The notes under the pieces were generated by a model. That model had not been told where the DNA came from, searched no databases, and saw nothing but the letters and a program-made list of their open reading frames with translations. From Pseudomonas deceptionensis (GTDB taxonomy: Bacteria; Pseudomonadota; Gammaproteobacteria; Pseudomonadales; Pseudomonadaceae): a DNA stretch of 64,000 nucleotides. The stretch is from positions 3,865,501-3,929,500 of the forward strand of contig NZ_FNUD01000002.1 in the NCBI RefSeq assembly GCF_900106095.1, written 5' to 3'. Shown piece by piece: positions 9,573 through 21,020 of this stretch; position 1 is the first letter of the stretch; each line of letters opens with the position of its first letter. A program made the position numbers and the translations under genes.

Positions 9573-9918
9573 GATTGCTTGCACTCAGCAACTCGGCAGA
9601 CCTGCAATTTGCGCAGGCGCGCAATTTTTGTGTCGAATCCAGCCACCTATTACGATCAAAAACGTTTTTAGACAGCCGCGGCCGATATCTGCCCATCACG
9701 AAAGGCAGATGTCAGCCAAAAGCGGCCGCTCGGACAGGTCTGCGAATCAAGGCGCAATTCATAGTCCCCAACTGGATTTAGGCACTCATGTTATTGAAAA
9801 CTCGACTATAAGTAATGCAGCGACCACTAAAGCAGATGATTTAGGCGCTATCCCCTACGTTGTCAAACTACTGACAGTAACACTCGACTGCATTATTCCT
9901 ATGAGCCGATAATTTATA
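9573..9918. other. Intergenic stretch, no gene seen
   Basis: 346 bases between the hydrolase and the protease-like lipoprotein gene. Only short unrelated frames are present. A paired GCGGCCGATATCTG / CAGATGTCAGCC-like segment around 9676-9730 could form an imperfect hairpin. No clear promoter motif stands out. Confidence 0.4.
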
Positions 9919-10620
9919 ATGATCAAGACAATTAGTATTTTGCTATTAGCACTTTCCATTGCAGGATGCAATGGCTTCGTAAAGCCCGATTTATCGGGAC
10001 AATTTAATGACTCATACTTTGTAGTCTACTCAGGCTTTCCAGCACCGTTGCTATATACGGCCTCGGCAGTGCAGTGGAACGAGGATTACGCCGTAACGAC
10101 CCGACATACTCCATTCTTGCCCGATATCGCATACTCCTGCAGTACAGGCTGTGACCTCGCCTTCATCAAGCACAAAGCAGACGGCCAATACCCTTCATGG
10201 CGAGCACCGTGTCTAGGTGAGGACATAACTGCCGTGGGGATAAGTCCATACCTGATGACCACCACGGGCAAGGGTAAGGTGTATCAAACCCCCTTTCTCA
10301 ATGTAAAAGAAAATAGCGGTGATCTTTATGGCATCCACGATGCCCCAGTGATCAAAGGGATGTCGGGTGGGCCGGTCATTGGCAGTGACGGCAGCATTGT
10401 CGGTATCAATGAAGGTTACTACTCGGTCACACCACACGATGTGCCTGCTCAGACCGATTTAAGAGGTGCCAAGAGGGTGAGTATTTTTGTCCCTTACTCA
10501 ATTATTGCGCGTGAGTGGAGAAAGTTCCAGGCTCAGCTTAATCACCAAGAAGCCCCGACAGCCCCTGCCCCGAAAACTGATTTCTGCCCTGAATTAGGTT
10601 TGAAACCGCTGAACATATAA
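9919..10620 (+). CDS. Trypsin-like serine protease lipoprotein
   Basis: 233 residues. The lipobox LSIAGC places the lipidated cysteine at C17. The body is a minimal trypsin-like fold with a complete putative triad: H63 (TTRHTPF), D79 (GCDLAFIKH) and S149 in GMSGGPVIG, the last being the typical S1 nucleophile loop; GSIVGINEGY follows as the S1 pocket strand. Two close cysteines (CSTGC) flank the Asp. It probably acts at the outer-membrane inner face; substrate unknown. It has no co-oriented neighbour gene close by. Confidence 0.78.
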   Translation: MIKTISILLLALSIAGCNGFVKPDLSGQFNDSYFVVYSGFPAPLLYTASAVQWNEDYAVTTRHTPFLPDIAYSCSTGCDLAFIKHKADGQYPSWRAPCLGEDITAVGISPYLMTTTGKGKVYQTPFLNVKENSGDLYGIHDAPVIKGMSGGPVIGSDGSIVGINEGYYSVTPHDVPAQTDLRGAKRVSIFVPYSIIAREWRKFQAQLNHQEAPTAPAPKTDFCPELGLKPLNI

Positions 10621-10971
10621 GCCATGTAAATAATAAAATTATTTACCGCCTGCAGACGTAGCGCGAGCAAGTTTATGCTTATCTATTTTCAGGGCTGACT
10701 TTTCAGTCGCCCTGAAATATTTATTAAAAGAGCACGGAATTATTTCGCACTTAGCCCTGCGTACCGCCTGATTGATAAACACCCACTTCACAATGACTGA
10801 TGCCCGTTAATCATTAGAAAACTTAATACTGCGCACGCAAATTAATTTCAAAGCAATGATGTATATTTATTTCATCCTTTACAAAAACTCCGTCACTGCC
10901 TAAAACCTCCAAGCCGTTAAGGCTGACTTGGAGGGCTGCTTCTGGCCGAAAGCATAAGTTAGTCAGTTTAG
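10621..10971. other. Intergenic stretch with one hairpin
   Basis: 351 bases between two converging genes. It contains the long hairpin at 10687-10717 listed separately; no gene is supported. A short minus-strand frame overlapping the end of the NUDIX gene is a shadow. Confidence 0.4.
10687..10717. terminator. Hairpin between convergent genes
   Basis: TTTCAGGGC (10687-10695) pairs with GCCCTGAAA (10709-10717) and an inner GACT/AGTC stem closes a TTTC loop, with one bulged T. Located between convergent genes with A/T-rich flanks on both sides, so a bidirectional terminator is plausible. Confidence 0.6.
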
Positions 10972-11409
10972 TTAAGAATGCTTGCCCCTCAAATGCCCGC
11001 GTGCGTCCAAGACCTCGCATAAAAAGACCAGCGCTCGACGAAAAACCGGGTGGCAATCGCCATAAGGCAAATGGTCGAGCGAAGCCCAGAAAAACTCGAA
11101 GAGGTGACCATGGTCATCAAGCGTCTGATGTGACCATTGCTCGGGCAGTGGCCCAATCACCTGGCACAGTTGAAACGACCAGATCTGGCCCTGATGACCG
11201 GAATCCCAGCATCCTAGATCGTCTTCTATTGTGGCGGTGTTTATACCAGACTCTTCCGCCAGTTCACGTAGCGCCGCCCGACAGGGTGCCTCCCCCTTTT
11301 CAATAGTTCCCTTCACCAGTTGCACGCCAGCCAGAGGATGACGGAACAAAAGGATCTTGGGCCGCCGCGCAGAAGACAGAACGACTGAGCAGACCTTCTC
11401 GAGAAGCAT
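10972..11409 (-). CDS. NUDIX hydrolase
   Basis: A 145-residue protein with an intact Nudix box from G34 to G55 (GX5EX7RELXEEXG: GTIEKGE...RELAEESG), the magnesium-binding catalytic loop for hydrolysing nucleoside diphosphates linked to another moiety. The rest of the sequence gives no clue to the substrate. Stand-alone gene on the minus strand; a 285-base gap separates it from the divergent LysR gene. Confidence 0.88.
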   Translation of the reverse strand: MLLEKVCSVVLSSARRPKILLFRHPLAGVQLVKGTIEKGEAPCRAALRELAEESGINTATIEDDLGCWDSGHQGQIWSFQLCQVIGPLPEQWSHQTLDDHGHLFEFFWASLDHLPYGDCHPVFRRALVFLCEVLDARGHLRGKHS

Positions 11410-11694
11410 CGCGATATCCTTATCTGAAATGAAAGCTCACCATCATACGCATTCAGCTTTACGCAATGGGTGCGGGCAAGATTCTGACTGGCCTCTTGAG
11501 CGGCAATAATACTTGTTATACAAGGCGTTCTAAAACCTTGGCACGCATGGGGTGCCAGGAGGTCCGTGCCTGGAAACCCGGGGCGATTCAGTACTCTGCC
11601 GGTTTGCTCCATGCAAAAAAATTAACGTGCCCGCTCATTATTTCGAATAGAAACAAGTGGGGATCGATTTTCCATTTTTGAGTACTTAGTTAAC

Positions 11695-12576
11695 GTGAAT
11701 TGGGATGATCTGAAAGTTTTTATCTTCGTCGCCAAGTCGAACAACGTGACCGAGGCGGGAAACTCGCTCAACGTTTCGGCATCGACGGTATCGCGCAAGA
11801 TTGCCGCACTTGAGGACTCGCTCAGCACCGTGTTGTTCCTGAAAAACACCAATGGCTATTTCCTGACGGAAGCTGGCAGCGCACTGCTTCCTCTGGCGTT
11901 AGAGACCCAGGAGCGCTTCAAACTCATTGAGCGACAGATGTCGCAGCCAGGCAATCGGATGGCTGGGCAGGTGCGTATCGATTGCCCGGAGCTAATGGGC
12001 ACGCACCTGATCATGCCTGGACTGGCAGGTTTTCGTGATCAATACCCCGAAATCAGCTTCGACTTCATCAACACGGCGGTGTCTTCAAAACTCACGCAAA
12101 GCCATAGCGACATCATTATCCGATTGCGCAGACCCGAAAACGGCAACTTCACCATGCGCCGGGTCGGGACACTGATGCAGGGGCTTTTTTGTTCTGAAGG
12201 CTATGCCGCCGCCAACAGGCTGCCAGCGAAGCCTGACGACTTGAAGCACCATTACTTGATTGGCTGGACTGAAGAAATGTCTTATATGCCGCTCGCGCAA
12301 TGGCTCAATGAGGTGAGCCGCGACCAGAAGCTCTGGATGCGCGTGCCCAATCTCAATGCCCAGCTCAAGGCAGTTGAAGCTGATCTTGGTATCGCCGCGT
12401 TACCGACCTATGTTGCACACCAGTCAGGCTTGCGTCAGGTCCTGGCCGATAGCCCCCTGCACAGCTCCGATATCTGGCTTCTGCGCAATCAGGCCACACA
12501 AGGCGTAGGTCGCGTCGATCAAGTGGTGGATTATCTGATGGAGTTATTCCAGAGCAAAACGGCCCCCATGCACTAG
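11695..12576 (+). CDS. LysR-family transcriptional regulator
   Basis: 293 residues. N-terminal winged helix (residues 1-60: MNWDDLKVFIFVAKSNNVTE, then SASTVSRKIAALEDSL), followed by the periplasmic-binding-like effector domain. The start is GTG, with no alternative upstream in-frame ATG. The arrangement, convergent with a LysE-family exporter 31 bases away, is common for regulator/exporter neighbours, although here they do not share a promoter. Effector unknown. Confidence 0.88.
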   Translation: MNWDDLKVFIFVAKSNNVTEAGNSLNVSASTVSRKIAALEDSLSTVLFLKNTNGYFLTEAGSALLPLALETQERFKLIERQMSQPGNRMAGQVRIDCPELMGTHLIMPGLAGFRDQYPEISFDFINTAVSSKLTQSHSDIIIRLRRPENGNFTMRRVGTLMQGLFCSEGYAAANRLPAKPDDLKHHYLIGWTEEMSYMPLAQWLNEVSRDQKLWMRVPNLNAQLKAVEADLGIAALPTYVAHQSGLRQVLADSPLHSSDIWLLRNQATQGVGRVDQVVDYLMELFQSKTAPMH

Positions 12577-12607
12577 CAACCGTTGCCTGGAGGGTCATGA
12601 AGACGGC

Positions 12608-13246
12608 TTAAAGCGAGCCGGTACGCAGGAAAATCCAGAGCGCTACCGCGATCAGCATCAGCCCAAACATCGCGTTCTGGATCATCAGCAGTTTGGGCCG
12701 CGCCTGGATCAGTTTCTGCACGGTCGACCCCATCGATACCCAGATGACGTGCGAAAAGAAATTCAGCGTAATCAGCGCAGCGCTCAAGATCAGCACGACG
12801 CTGCTGCTTGTCTCACCGGAGGGCGTGAAGGTGGAAAACATCACCAGCAACATCACTATGCCTTGCACATTGCCCAACTGCACAACGATGCCGTCTCGAA
12901 ACTGCAAGTGTATGGCTTTGTCGCTGGGTGCTTTCAGCGGGCGACACAACAGCCGCACCCCAAGCCACAAGATATAAAAGCTGCCTAGCACTTGCAGTAC
13001 CCACACCAGCCTCGGGTTGTTCATCAGCGTGTGATAAAGCCCTAACCCGACCAGCACCGCGAGAAAGAAATATGTGATGTCCAGGCCGACGATAAACCGG
13101 ACCGAACGACGTACACCGCTCTGAGCTCCGGAGGTCGCAACCATCAAGTTGCCAGGACCTGCACTCAGGGTCAGCGGTGCCATGGTTGACAGCCAAAGCA
13201 GCCAGTTGATGCTTAATAATTCTTGCACGCTCTTATCCTCAATCAC
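12608..13246 (-). CDS. LysE/RhtB-family amino-acid exporter
   Basis: 212 residues with about six hydrophobic segments. The N-terminal APLTLSAGPGNLMVATSGAQSG stretch is the family signature (normally PGP near TM1), and LQVLGSFYILWLGVRLL marks the third span. Members export amino acids or small metabolites by proton antiport. The substrate cannot be told. Confidence 0.88.
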   Translation of the reverse strand: MIEDKSVQELLSINWLLWLSTMAPLTLSAGPGNLMVATSGAQSGVRRSVRFIVGLDITYFFLAVLVGLGLYHTLMNNPRLVWVLQVLGSFYILWLGVRLLCRPLKAPSDKAIHLQFRDGIVVQLGNVQGIVMLLVMFSTFTPSGETSSSVVLILSAALITLNFFSHVIWVSMGSTVQKLIQARPKLLMIQNAMFGLMLIAVALWIFLRTGSL

Positions 13247-13348
13247 CGCATGGACTGCACTCCCTCAAGTCTAATTCCCGGTTGCTTGTAACGTTATAGC
13301 GAAGAGCGCAAAGCCATTTCCCATAAATGGGGGAAGGCGTTATCGCGC

Positions 13349-14212
13349 TTACCTGGCCGCAGACCGATGCCTTTTGACCCTGTACATATCACCATCTGCA
13401 TGGCTGAGCAGCGTGTCGGCGTCCTCCCCGTCCTCGGGGTAAATGGCCACGCCAATGCTGCAGGACGGCATTGTGATTCCGCCAAATTCAGCACCCAGGG
13501 GCTCGGCCATGACCGCGATAATCTGCGCCACCTTCTCGGATATCTCCCCCGGTGAGCGGATATCCGTCAACAGAACCGTGAACTCATCACCGCCCATCCG
13601 GGCCACCGTGTCGGTCTCACGTACGCAATCTTCCAGCCGGCGCGCCGCCATGCAGAGCACACGATCGCCCACCGCATGCCCGTAAGCATCATTGATGTCC
13701 TTGAAGTCGTTGATGTCCAGAAACAGCAACGCCAGCGCGCTCTTGTGCCGGCGCGACGTACGCAGGGCCGAGTCCAGTCGCTCATTGAACAGCGAGCGAT
13801 TGGTCAGTTTGGTCAGCGGGTCATGATGGGCGAGGAAACGCAACTCGTCCTCGGCCTGCTTGAGCGCCGTCACGTCCCGCGCAACGCCGATCCGCGCGCC
13901 CACCTCCTGGGACCAGAAAGCAGCCCACAGAATATGTACGATGCTTCCATCCTTGCGGATGTAACGGTTGCGGAAATCGACGTGGGCCTGACCATTCATG
14001 ACCCGGACAATGGAGGCCCGCGTGATCGCCAGGTCGTCAGGGTGCATGTAATCGGTGATCATGGTTCCCGTCAGTTCGCTGGCCCGGAAGCCGAGCAACG
14101 CCTCACAGCCATCACTCACAAATGCAATCTGGTTGTCGCTGTCGACCACAAAGACCGTGTCCAGCATCAAGTGGATCAGCTTGGGATAGAGAGCTTGCAG
14201 GTCAACGGGCAT
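13349..14212 (-). CDS. PAS-GGDEF diguanylate cyclase
   Basis: 287 residues, probably soluble. Residues about 8-118 form a PAS sensor domain with a PAC tail (YIRKDGSIVHILWAAFW..GVARDVTALKQAE), and residues 126-287 a GGDEF domain with an intact GGDEF active site at 207-211. A product-inhibition I-site RETD lies five residues before it (198-201). It should make cyclic di-GMP with feedback control. Monocistronic; the ligand of the PAS domain is unknown. Confidence 0.92.
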   Translation of the reverse strand: MPVDLQALYPKLIHLMLDTVFVVDSDNQIAFVSDGCEALLGFRASELTGTMITDYMHPDDLAITRASIVRVMNGQAHVDFRNRYIRKDGSIVHILWAAFWSQEVGARIGVARDVTALKQAEDELRFLAHHDPLTKLTNRSLFNERLDSALRTSRRHKSALALLFLDINDFKDINDAYGHAVGDRVLCMAARRLEDCVRETDTVARMGGDEFTVLLTDIRSPGEISEKVAQIIAVMAEPLGAEFGGITMPSCSIGVAIYPEDGEDADTLLSHADGDMYRVKRHRSAAR

Positions 14213-14329
14213 AAGACTTGAGCGTCCGGTTGATAAATCACCTTAATCATAGCCTGATGGCAAAACGAGATTGCACTATTGCTGCGCGACGCCGGCGCAC
14301 GGGGAAACGGTAAATGGCCCCCTTCAATT

Positions 14330-15541
14330 TCAGCAGCCGCTCAACGCCGGTTTCAGGCGCTCGCCCTCGAAGAAGATCGGCCGCAGGCGCACGCCCACGC
14401 TATTGCCGATGAATGCAGCCACCAGCCACACCCAGCCATGCAGGCTGCCCGAGGCGATGCCGCTGAAGTACGCGCCAATGTTGCAGCCGTAGGCCAGGCG
14501 CGAGCCGTACCCGAGCAGCAGACCACCGATCACCGCCGCCACCAGCGAACGGGCCGGGATTTTCAGGCTGGGAGCAAACCGCCCGGCCAGACCTGCGGCC
14601 AGTAGTGCGCCGAGGATGATGCCAATGTCCATGACACTGGTGATGTCTTCCCACACTGGCGCGGCCAGCGCCTTGGCATTGCCCGGCATCAGCCAGAAGC
14701 CCCAGCTGCCGACATCGACCCCCAACCCGCTCGCCGCCTTGGCGCCCCACAGCGCGAACGCCGAGGTGATGCCCCACGGCCGCCCTGCCAATGCCAGCGT
14801 GGCGTAGTTGAGCAAGGCCAGGGCAATCGCCCCCCATACCAATGGCCATGGCCCACGCAAAAAGCGGCGCAGACCCCGGTGCTCACTGGTTACGCCCTCT
14901 TCAAGCGTGCCATGACGGGCCTTTTCCAGGCGCACGGTCACTGCGGCAATAATCCCGAACACAGCCAGGCTCACGAGCAATGCCGGTACAACGCCAAAGC
15001 TTTTAACGATCGAAGTCGCCGGAAATGAGGGCAGCGCAAACCACCAATCCACGTGGTGAGTGGCGATCAACGAACCGCAGATAAAGAAGAACAGGGTCAC
15101 CAGCATGCGCGCATTACCGCCGCCGACCGTGAACAGGGTACCGGACGCACACCCGCCGCCCAGTTGCATGCCGATGCCGAAAATGAAGGCACCAAACACG
15201 ACCGAAATCCCGATGGGTGCCACCAGCCCGACCACAGGCTGACCGAACAGGGTTCCCGCTCCCAGCGCGGGGAAAAATAGCACCACCGCCACGGCCAGCA
15301 TCACCATTTGCGCACGCAGGCCGGCGCCACGGCGATCATTGAGAAACACCCGCCAGGCCGAAGTAAAACCGAAGGCGGCGTGATAAAGGGTCAAGCCCAG
15401 CGCCGCGCCGACCATCAGCAACAGCACCTGGCGCGAGCCGACGCTGTTTTGCAGGAACACGGCGCCAAACAACAGAAAGACAAATGCCACCAGCGGCGCA
15501 AGCGGCTTGCGCGCAGGTGTCAGGGTAAGAGAGCTGCTCAT
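14330..15541 (-). CDS. YeeE/YedE-family sulfur-compound transporter
   Basis: A 403-residue membrane protein with around nine to ten spans and the two conserved cysteine motifs of the YeeE/YedE (DUF395) family, GGGCASGTLF and AYGCNIGAYFSGI. Family members such as the bacterial thiosulfate channel pass sulfur compounds by relay through these cysteines, so import of thiosulfate or a related sulfur species is likely. No TusA-like partner gene is adjacent. The start ATG at 15541 begins MSSSLTLTPARK. Confidence 0.85.
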   Translation of the reverse strand: MSSSLTLTPARKPLAPLVAFVFLLFGAVFLQNSVGSRQVLLLMVGAALGLTLYHAAFGFTSAWRVFLNDRRGAGLRAQMVMLAVAVVLFFPALGAGTLFGQPVVGLVAPIGISVVFGAFIFGIGMQLGGGCASGTLFTVGGGNARMLVTLFFFICGSLIATHHVDWWFALPSFPATSIVKSFGVVPALLVSLAVFGIIAAVTVRLEKARHGTLEEGVTSEHRGLRRFLRGPWPLVWGAIALALLNYATLALAGRPWGITSAFALWGAKAASGLGVDVGSWGFWLMPGNAKALAAPVWEDITSVMDIGIILGALLAAGLAGRFAPSLKIPARSLVAAVIGGLLLGYGSRLAYGCNIGAYFSGIASGSLHGWVWLVAAFIGNSVGVRLRPIFFEGERLKPALSGC

Positions 15542-15642
15542 GAGGTATCTCGGTACGTGTGATGTAGGTTGATTCAGAGGACGCCGAGTATAAACCTGAG
15601 CGGGTGGCTGAGCCTGTATAGATCGCTATTGGGTGACAGCTT

Positions 15643-15779
15643 GTAGCCGCAGACGAGTAGAACGAGGCTGCGTTCGAGCGCGAAGCGGTCGCAAAACCGC
15701 TACACGTGATTTGCCTGATTAACCGAGGCCGCTGACTTCACGACTGTTGCGCAGCCTCGTTCAACTCGTCAGCGGCTAC
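15643..15779. repeat. REPIN-like inverted REP pair
   Basis: A 30-base arm at 15643-15672 (GTAGCCGCAGACGAGTAGAA...) is repeated in inverted orientation at 15750-15779 with only two mismatches. Two REP-type palindromic sequences in inverted orientation separated by about 75 bases is the layout of REPINs, the non-autonomous elements mobilised by RAYT transposases in Pseudomonas. It lies between two genes on the same strand. Confidence 0.75.
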
Positions 15780-15807
15780 AGATTTAGTCGCCCACCCCGC
15801 GTCGTAA

Positions 15808-17088
15808 TTACATCCCCAGCCAGTTCGGCAGTGCCAGGGAAACGAAAGGCACGTACGTCACCAGGACCAAGAAGGCCAGCATCACCAGCAGCCACGGCGA
15901 TACCGCTCGCACCACGCGGGTCAGCGGCATGCCCGTGACTGCCGAGGTGACAAACAGGTTGAGGCCGGTTGGCGGTGTGATCAGCCCGATTTCCATGTTC
16001 ACCACCATGATGATGCCCAGGTGGATGGGGTCGATGCCCAGTTGCATGGCGATCGGGAACAGGATCGGCGCGAGGATCAGGATAATCGCGGAGGGCTCCA
16101 TAAAGGTGCCTGCCACCAGCAGCACAATGTTGACCACCAGCAGGAACTCGACCGGCGTAAAACCCTGCTCAACCACCCAGGCGGTGATCGACTGCGGGAT
16201 CTGCTCGGTGGTCAGCACGTGGGCGAAAAGCATGGCGTTGGCGATGATGAACATCAGCACCACGCTCAGTTTTCCCGCCTCGATAATCACCTTTGGGCAT
16301 TCGCGAACGGTCATGTCCTTGTAGACGAAGATGGCCACGAACGCGGCATAGACCGCAGCCACGGCTGCTGCTTCCGTCGGCGTGAACATACCCGAGTAGA
16401 TGCCGCCCAGAATGATCACGATCAGCATCAGGCCCCAACCGGCTTTGCGGCCTGCGGTCATGATCTCCTTGAACGAGGCACGCGGCAGCGCAGGCATGTT
16501 TTTGACCCGGGCCATGATGTAGATGGTGACCATCAACACGAGGCCCAGCAGCAGGCCCGGCACCACACCGGCCATAAACAGCTTGCCCACCGAGGTTTCG
16601 GTCGCGGTGGCGTAAACCACCATAACGATCGAAGGCGGAATCAGAATGCCCAGGGTCCCGGCGTTGCAGACGATACCGGCGGCGAAATCCTGCTTGTAGC
16701 CGGAGCGCACCATGCCGGCGATGACGATAGAGCCGACCGCCGCCACCGTGGCCGGCGACGAGCCGCTCAATGCCGCGAACAGCATGCAGGCAAGGATCGC
16801 AGCGATGGCCAGGCCACCCTTGATGTGCCCCACACAGGCGTTGGCGAAGTCGATCAGGCGCCTGGCCACGCCTCCGCTGGTCATGAATGCACCGGACAGC
16901 AGAAAGAACGGAATGGCCAGCAGCGTGTAGTGCTCGCTGGTTTCAAACAGCTTGATCGCCAGCGAACGCACCGAGTCGTTGCTGAAAAACAGGATGGTCA
17001 TGGCCCCGGACAACCCCAGGGAAATGGCCACTGGAATGCCGATAAACATCAGCACGAACAGGGCGACAAACAGGAAAGCGATCGTCAT
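15808..17088 (-). CDS. dctM: TRAP transporter large permease DctM
   Basis: 426 residues with about 12 hydrophobic spans, the ion-coupled transmembrane subunit of a TRAP transporter. Recognisable family stretches are the N-terminal GIPVAISLGLSGA and the EPSAIILILAPILFPIA and EIGLITPPTGLNLFV segments. Its start overlaps the dctQ stop (ATGA), and it is the last gene of the set. By synteny with the P. aeruginosa itaconate cluster it probably imports itaconate or a related dicarboxylate. Confidence 0.93.
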   Translation of the reverse strand: MTIAFLFVALFVLMFIGIPVAISLGLSGAMTILFFSNDSVRSLAIKLFETSEHYTLLAIPFFLLSGAFMTSGGVARRLIDFANACVGHIKGGLAIAAILACMLFAALSGSSPATVAAVGSIVIAGMVRSGYKQDFAAGIVCNAGTLGILIPPSIVMVVYATATETSVGKLFMAGVVPGLLLGLVLMVTIYIMARVKNMPALPRASFKEIMTAGRKAGWGLMLIVIILGGIYSGMFTPTEAAAVAAVYAAFVAIFVYKDMTVRECPKVIIEAGKLSVVLMFIIANAMLFAHVLTTEQIPQSITAWVVEQGFTPVEFLLVVNIVLLVAGTFMEPSAIILILAPILFPIAMQLGIDPIHLGIIMVVNMEIGLITPPTGLNLFVTSAVTGMPLTRVVRAVSPWLLVMLAFLVLVTYVPFVSLALPNWLGM

Positions 17089-17723
17089 TTGATGTGCTCC
17101 GACTTGTCGTTTTCGGCCAGTTTCACGGCGTCATCCACTTCACTGTGCAGGCCCAGGCCTTGCTGTTTGCCCTGCAGGATGCGAACAAATATTTGCAGGA
17201 AACGTACGAACATCAGGGCAAAGCCGATGGGCACGATCATCACGATATGCCACTGACGAATGCCGAAACGGTCCAGGTCTTCTGCACCGGTACCAACCCG
17301 GTACAGCGTGGCGACCCACTGTTCGCTGGAGTAGGCCATCAGGGCGCAGTAGCCTAGGCAGATGGCGACTGCGAGCAAGGCTATGCGCCTCTGGTTGGCG
17401 GGGTTGAACTGGCGCACCAGCAGGTCGACACCAATGTGCGCGCCGATGCGCACGCCCCAGGCCAGGCCCACAAAGATCAGCCAGCCGAACATGGCCTTGG
17501 TCAGCGCCACGCTCCAGGTCATCTCCTGGGCGACGTACAGAATGGAGTCGCCGACGCCGAGCATGGCCTCGTTGGCGAAGGGCAGCGAATCCCCCAGCGA
17601 GTAGAAAATGCCATAAAGATTGTTGAACACCACGTACGCGAAAGTGACCAGGGTCATGCCTGCAAGCAGGAACGCCACCAGCATTTCTTCCGCGTGATTC
17701 CAGACACGAACGACAGCGTGCAT
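17085..17723 (-). CDS. dctQ: TRAP transporter small permease DctQ
   Basis: 212 residues with four hydrophobic spans, the small membrane subunit that scaffolds DctM. It lies between dctP (149 bases upstream) and dctM (4-base overlap). The tryptophan and arginine in GLAWGVRIGAHIGVDLL match the conserved DctQ loop. Confidence 0.88.
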   Translation of the reverse strand: MHAVVRVWNHAEEMLVAFLLAGMTLVTFAYVVFNNLYGIFYSLGDSLPFANEAMLGVGDSILYVAQEMTWSVALTKAMFGWLIFVGLAWGVRIGAHIGVDLLVRQFNPANQRRIALLAVAICLGYCALMAYSSEQWVATLYRVGTGAEDLDRFGIRQWHIVMIVPIGFALMFVRFLQIFVRILQGKQQGLGLHSEVDDAVKLAENDKSEHIK

Positions 17724-17799
17724 GGGTTATCTCCCTTGAAAGAGCGGTCGAGAAGCGAGCAATGGGACCGATGAAGTCCAGGCGGCATGTTGGCCACCG

Positions 17800-17862
17800 G
17801 CTTTCGCGCCGCAGACGCTGCCGCAGGCGATCCCACGGGAGCGCCCGCAACAGTCATGGGTC
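17800..17862. repeat. REP-like palindromic sequence between dctP and dctQ
   Basis: The segment with CGCCGCAGACGCTGCCGCAG (17808 onward), followed by GCGATCCCACGGGAGCGC, forms nested GC-rich stems and resembles Pseudomonas REP sequences. Placed inside an operon it could stabilise the upstream dctP message and so raise binding-protein levels; that role is inferred. Confidence 0.5.
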
Positions 17863-17872
17863 CTGGCTGCGC

Positions 17873-19779
<1,907 letters not shown>

Positions 19780-19814
19780 GAAGATGCTCCGTGCCGGGGG
19801 GCGAGGCAAAAGCC

Positions 19815-21020
19815 TCACACCGCTCCCTGTTGGTGAAGACCCTGGATGTCATCCGCCCCATAACCCAGTTCGGTCAGCAGGCTGTCGGTGTGTTCCCCCA
19901 AATGCGGCACCGCATCCATTCGCGGTTCAAAAGCGCTATTGCGACCTGGTGGCAGCAGCGCCGGCAGCTTGCCCGCGGGGCTGTCCACCTCGCGCCAGCG
20001 ATCGCGGGCCTGAAGCTGCGGATGTGCCCAAACCCCTGCCATGTCGTTGACATGGGCGTTGGCAATCGACGCCGCGTCGAGCCTTGCAATGACCTCATCG
20101 GCGCTCATCTGCGCAAAAGCATCAACGATGATGGCCCGCAACTCGGCACGGTTCTGCGAACGCCGCGCGTTTGCATTAAAGCGTATGTCTTGCGCCAGCC
20201 CCGGCTGTAGCAACACCTTGTTGCAGAACTGCTGCCATTCACGTTCGTTCTGCAGGCCGAGCATCACCGTGCCGCCGTCACCTGCGGGGAACGGGCCATA
20301 GGGGTAGATAGTGGCGTGTGCGGCACCGGCTCTGGGGGGCGGCGCAGCGCCGTCGTAGGCGTAATACAACGGATAGTTCATCCACTCCACCAGGCTTTCG
20401 AGCATCGACACATCAATGCGGCTGCCCTCGCCGGTCTTGTCGCGCAGCAACAGTGCCGACAGCACGCCGGTGTAGGCGTACATGCCCGCCGCGATATCGG
20501 CAATGGAGCAGCCGGCTTTGGCCATGTCGTGTTCCCCCGGCCCGCCGGTGACGGACAGAAACCCGCCTTCGCTCTGGATCAGCAGGTCGTAGGCCTTTTT
20601 CTGCTCGTAGGGCCCGCCCTCCCCGTAGCCGGAAATATCGCAGACGATCAACCGCGGGAAGCGCTCATGCAGCGCTGCATAAGACAGCCCCATGCGCTCT
20701 GCCGCACCCGGCGCGAGGTTCTGCACCAGCACATCGGCCGTGGCCAGCAGCTTGTCGAGTACCTCCCCGGCAGGCTGTTGCTTGACGTTCAGGGTCAGGC
20801 TTTCTTTGGAGCGGTTGGTCCACACAAAGTGCGAGGCCAGGCCATTGACCCGCTCGTCATAGTCACGGGCGAAGTCACCGGAGCCGGGGCGTTCGATCTT
20901 GATCACCCGCGCCCCCAGGTCGGCCAGCTGCCGGGTGCAAAACGGCGCCGCAATGGCGTGCTCCAGGCTGACGACGGTAATGCCGTCCAGCGGGCGGGGT
21001 TTGGCGATGGTGTCGGTCAT
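19815..21020 (-). CDS. ict: Itaconate CoA-transferase-like CaiB/BaiF family III enzyme
   Basis: 401 residues. Family III CoA-transferase features include VVSLEHAIAAPFCTRQLADLGARVIKIE at the N-terminus, the EKxGxGDxxR-like NRSKESLTLNVK stretch and the catalytic aspartate in QKKAYDLLIQSEGG. Its role by synteny is to charge itaconate with CoA from succinyl-CoA, the first step of the pathway. The start overlaps the stop of the MmgE/PrpD gene by 4 bases, so the two are translationally coupled. Confidence 0.82.
   Translation of the reverse strand: MTDTIAKPRPLDGITVVSLEHAIAAPFCTRQLADLGARVIKIERPGSGDFARDYDERVNGLASHFVWTNRSKESLTLNVKQQPAGEVLDKLLATADVLVQNLAPGAAERMGLSYAALHERFPRLIVCDISGYGEGGPYEQKKAYDLLIQSEGGFLSVTGGPGEHDMAKAGCSIADIAAGMYAYTGVLSALLLRDKTGEGSRIDVSMLESLVEWMNYPLYYAYDGAAPPPRAGAAHATIYPYGPFPAGDGGTVMLGLQNEREWQQFCNKVLLQPGLAQDIRFNANARRSQNRAELRAIIVDAFAQMSADEVIARLDAASIANAHVNDMAGVWAHPQLQARDRWREVDSPAGKLPALLPPGRNSAFEPRMDAVPHLGEHTDSLLTELGYGADDIQGLHQQGAV

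Noticed and set aside
10823..11056. 77-codon minus-strand frame
   Set aside because: Overlaps the 3' end of the NUDIX gene in another frame and has no features.
16021..17256. 411-codon plus-strand open frame
   Set aside because: Antisense to dctM/dctQ, low-complexity His/Gln/Asp/Arg-rich translation typical of a GC-rich shadow frame.
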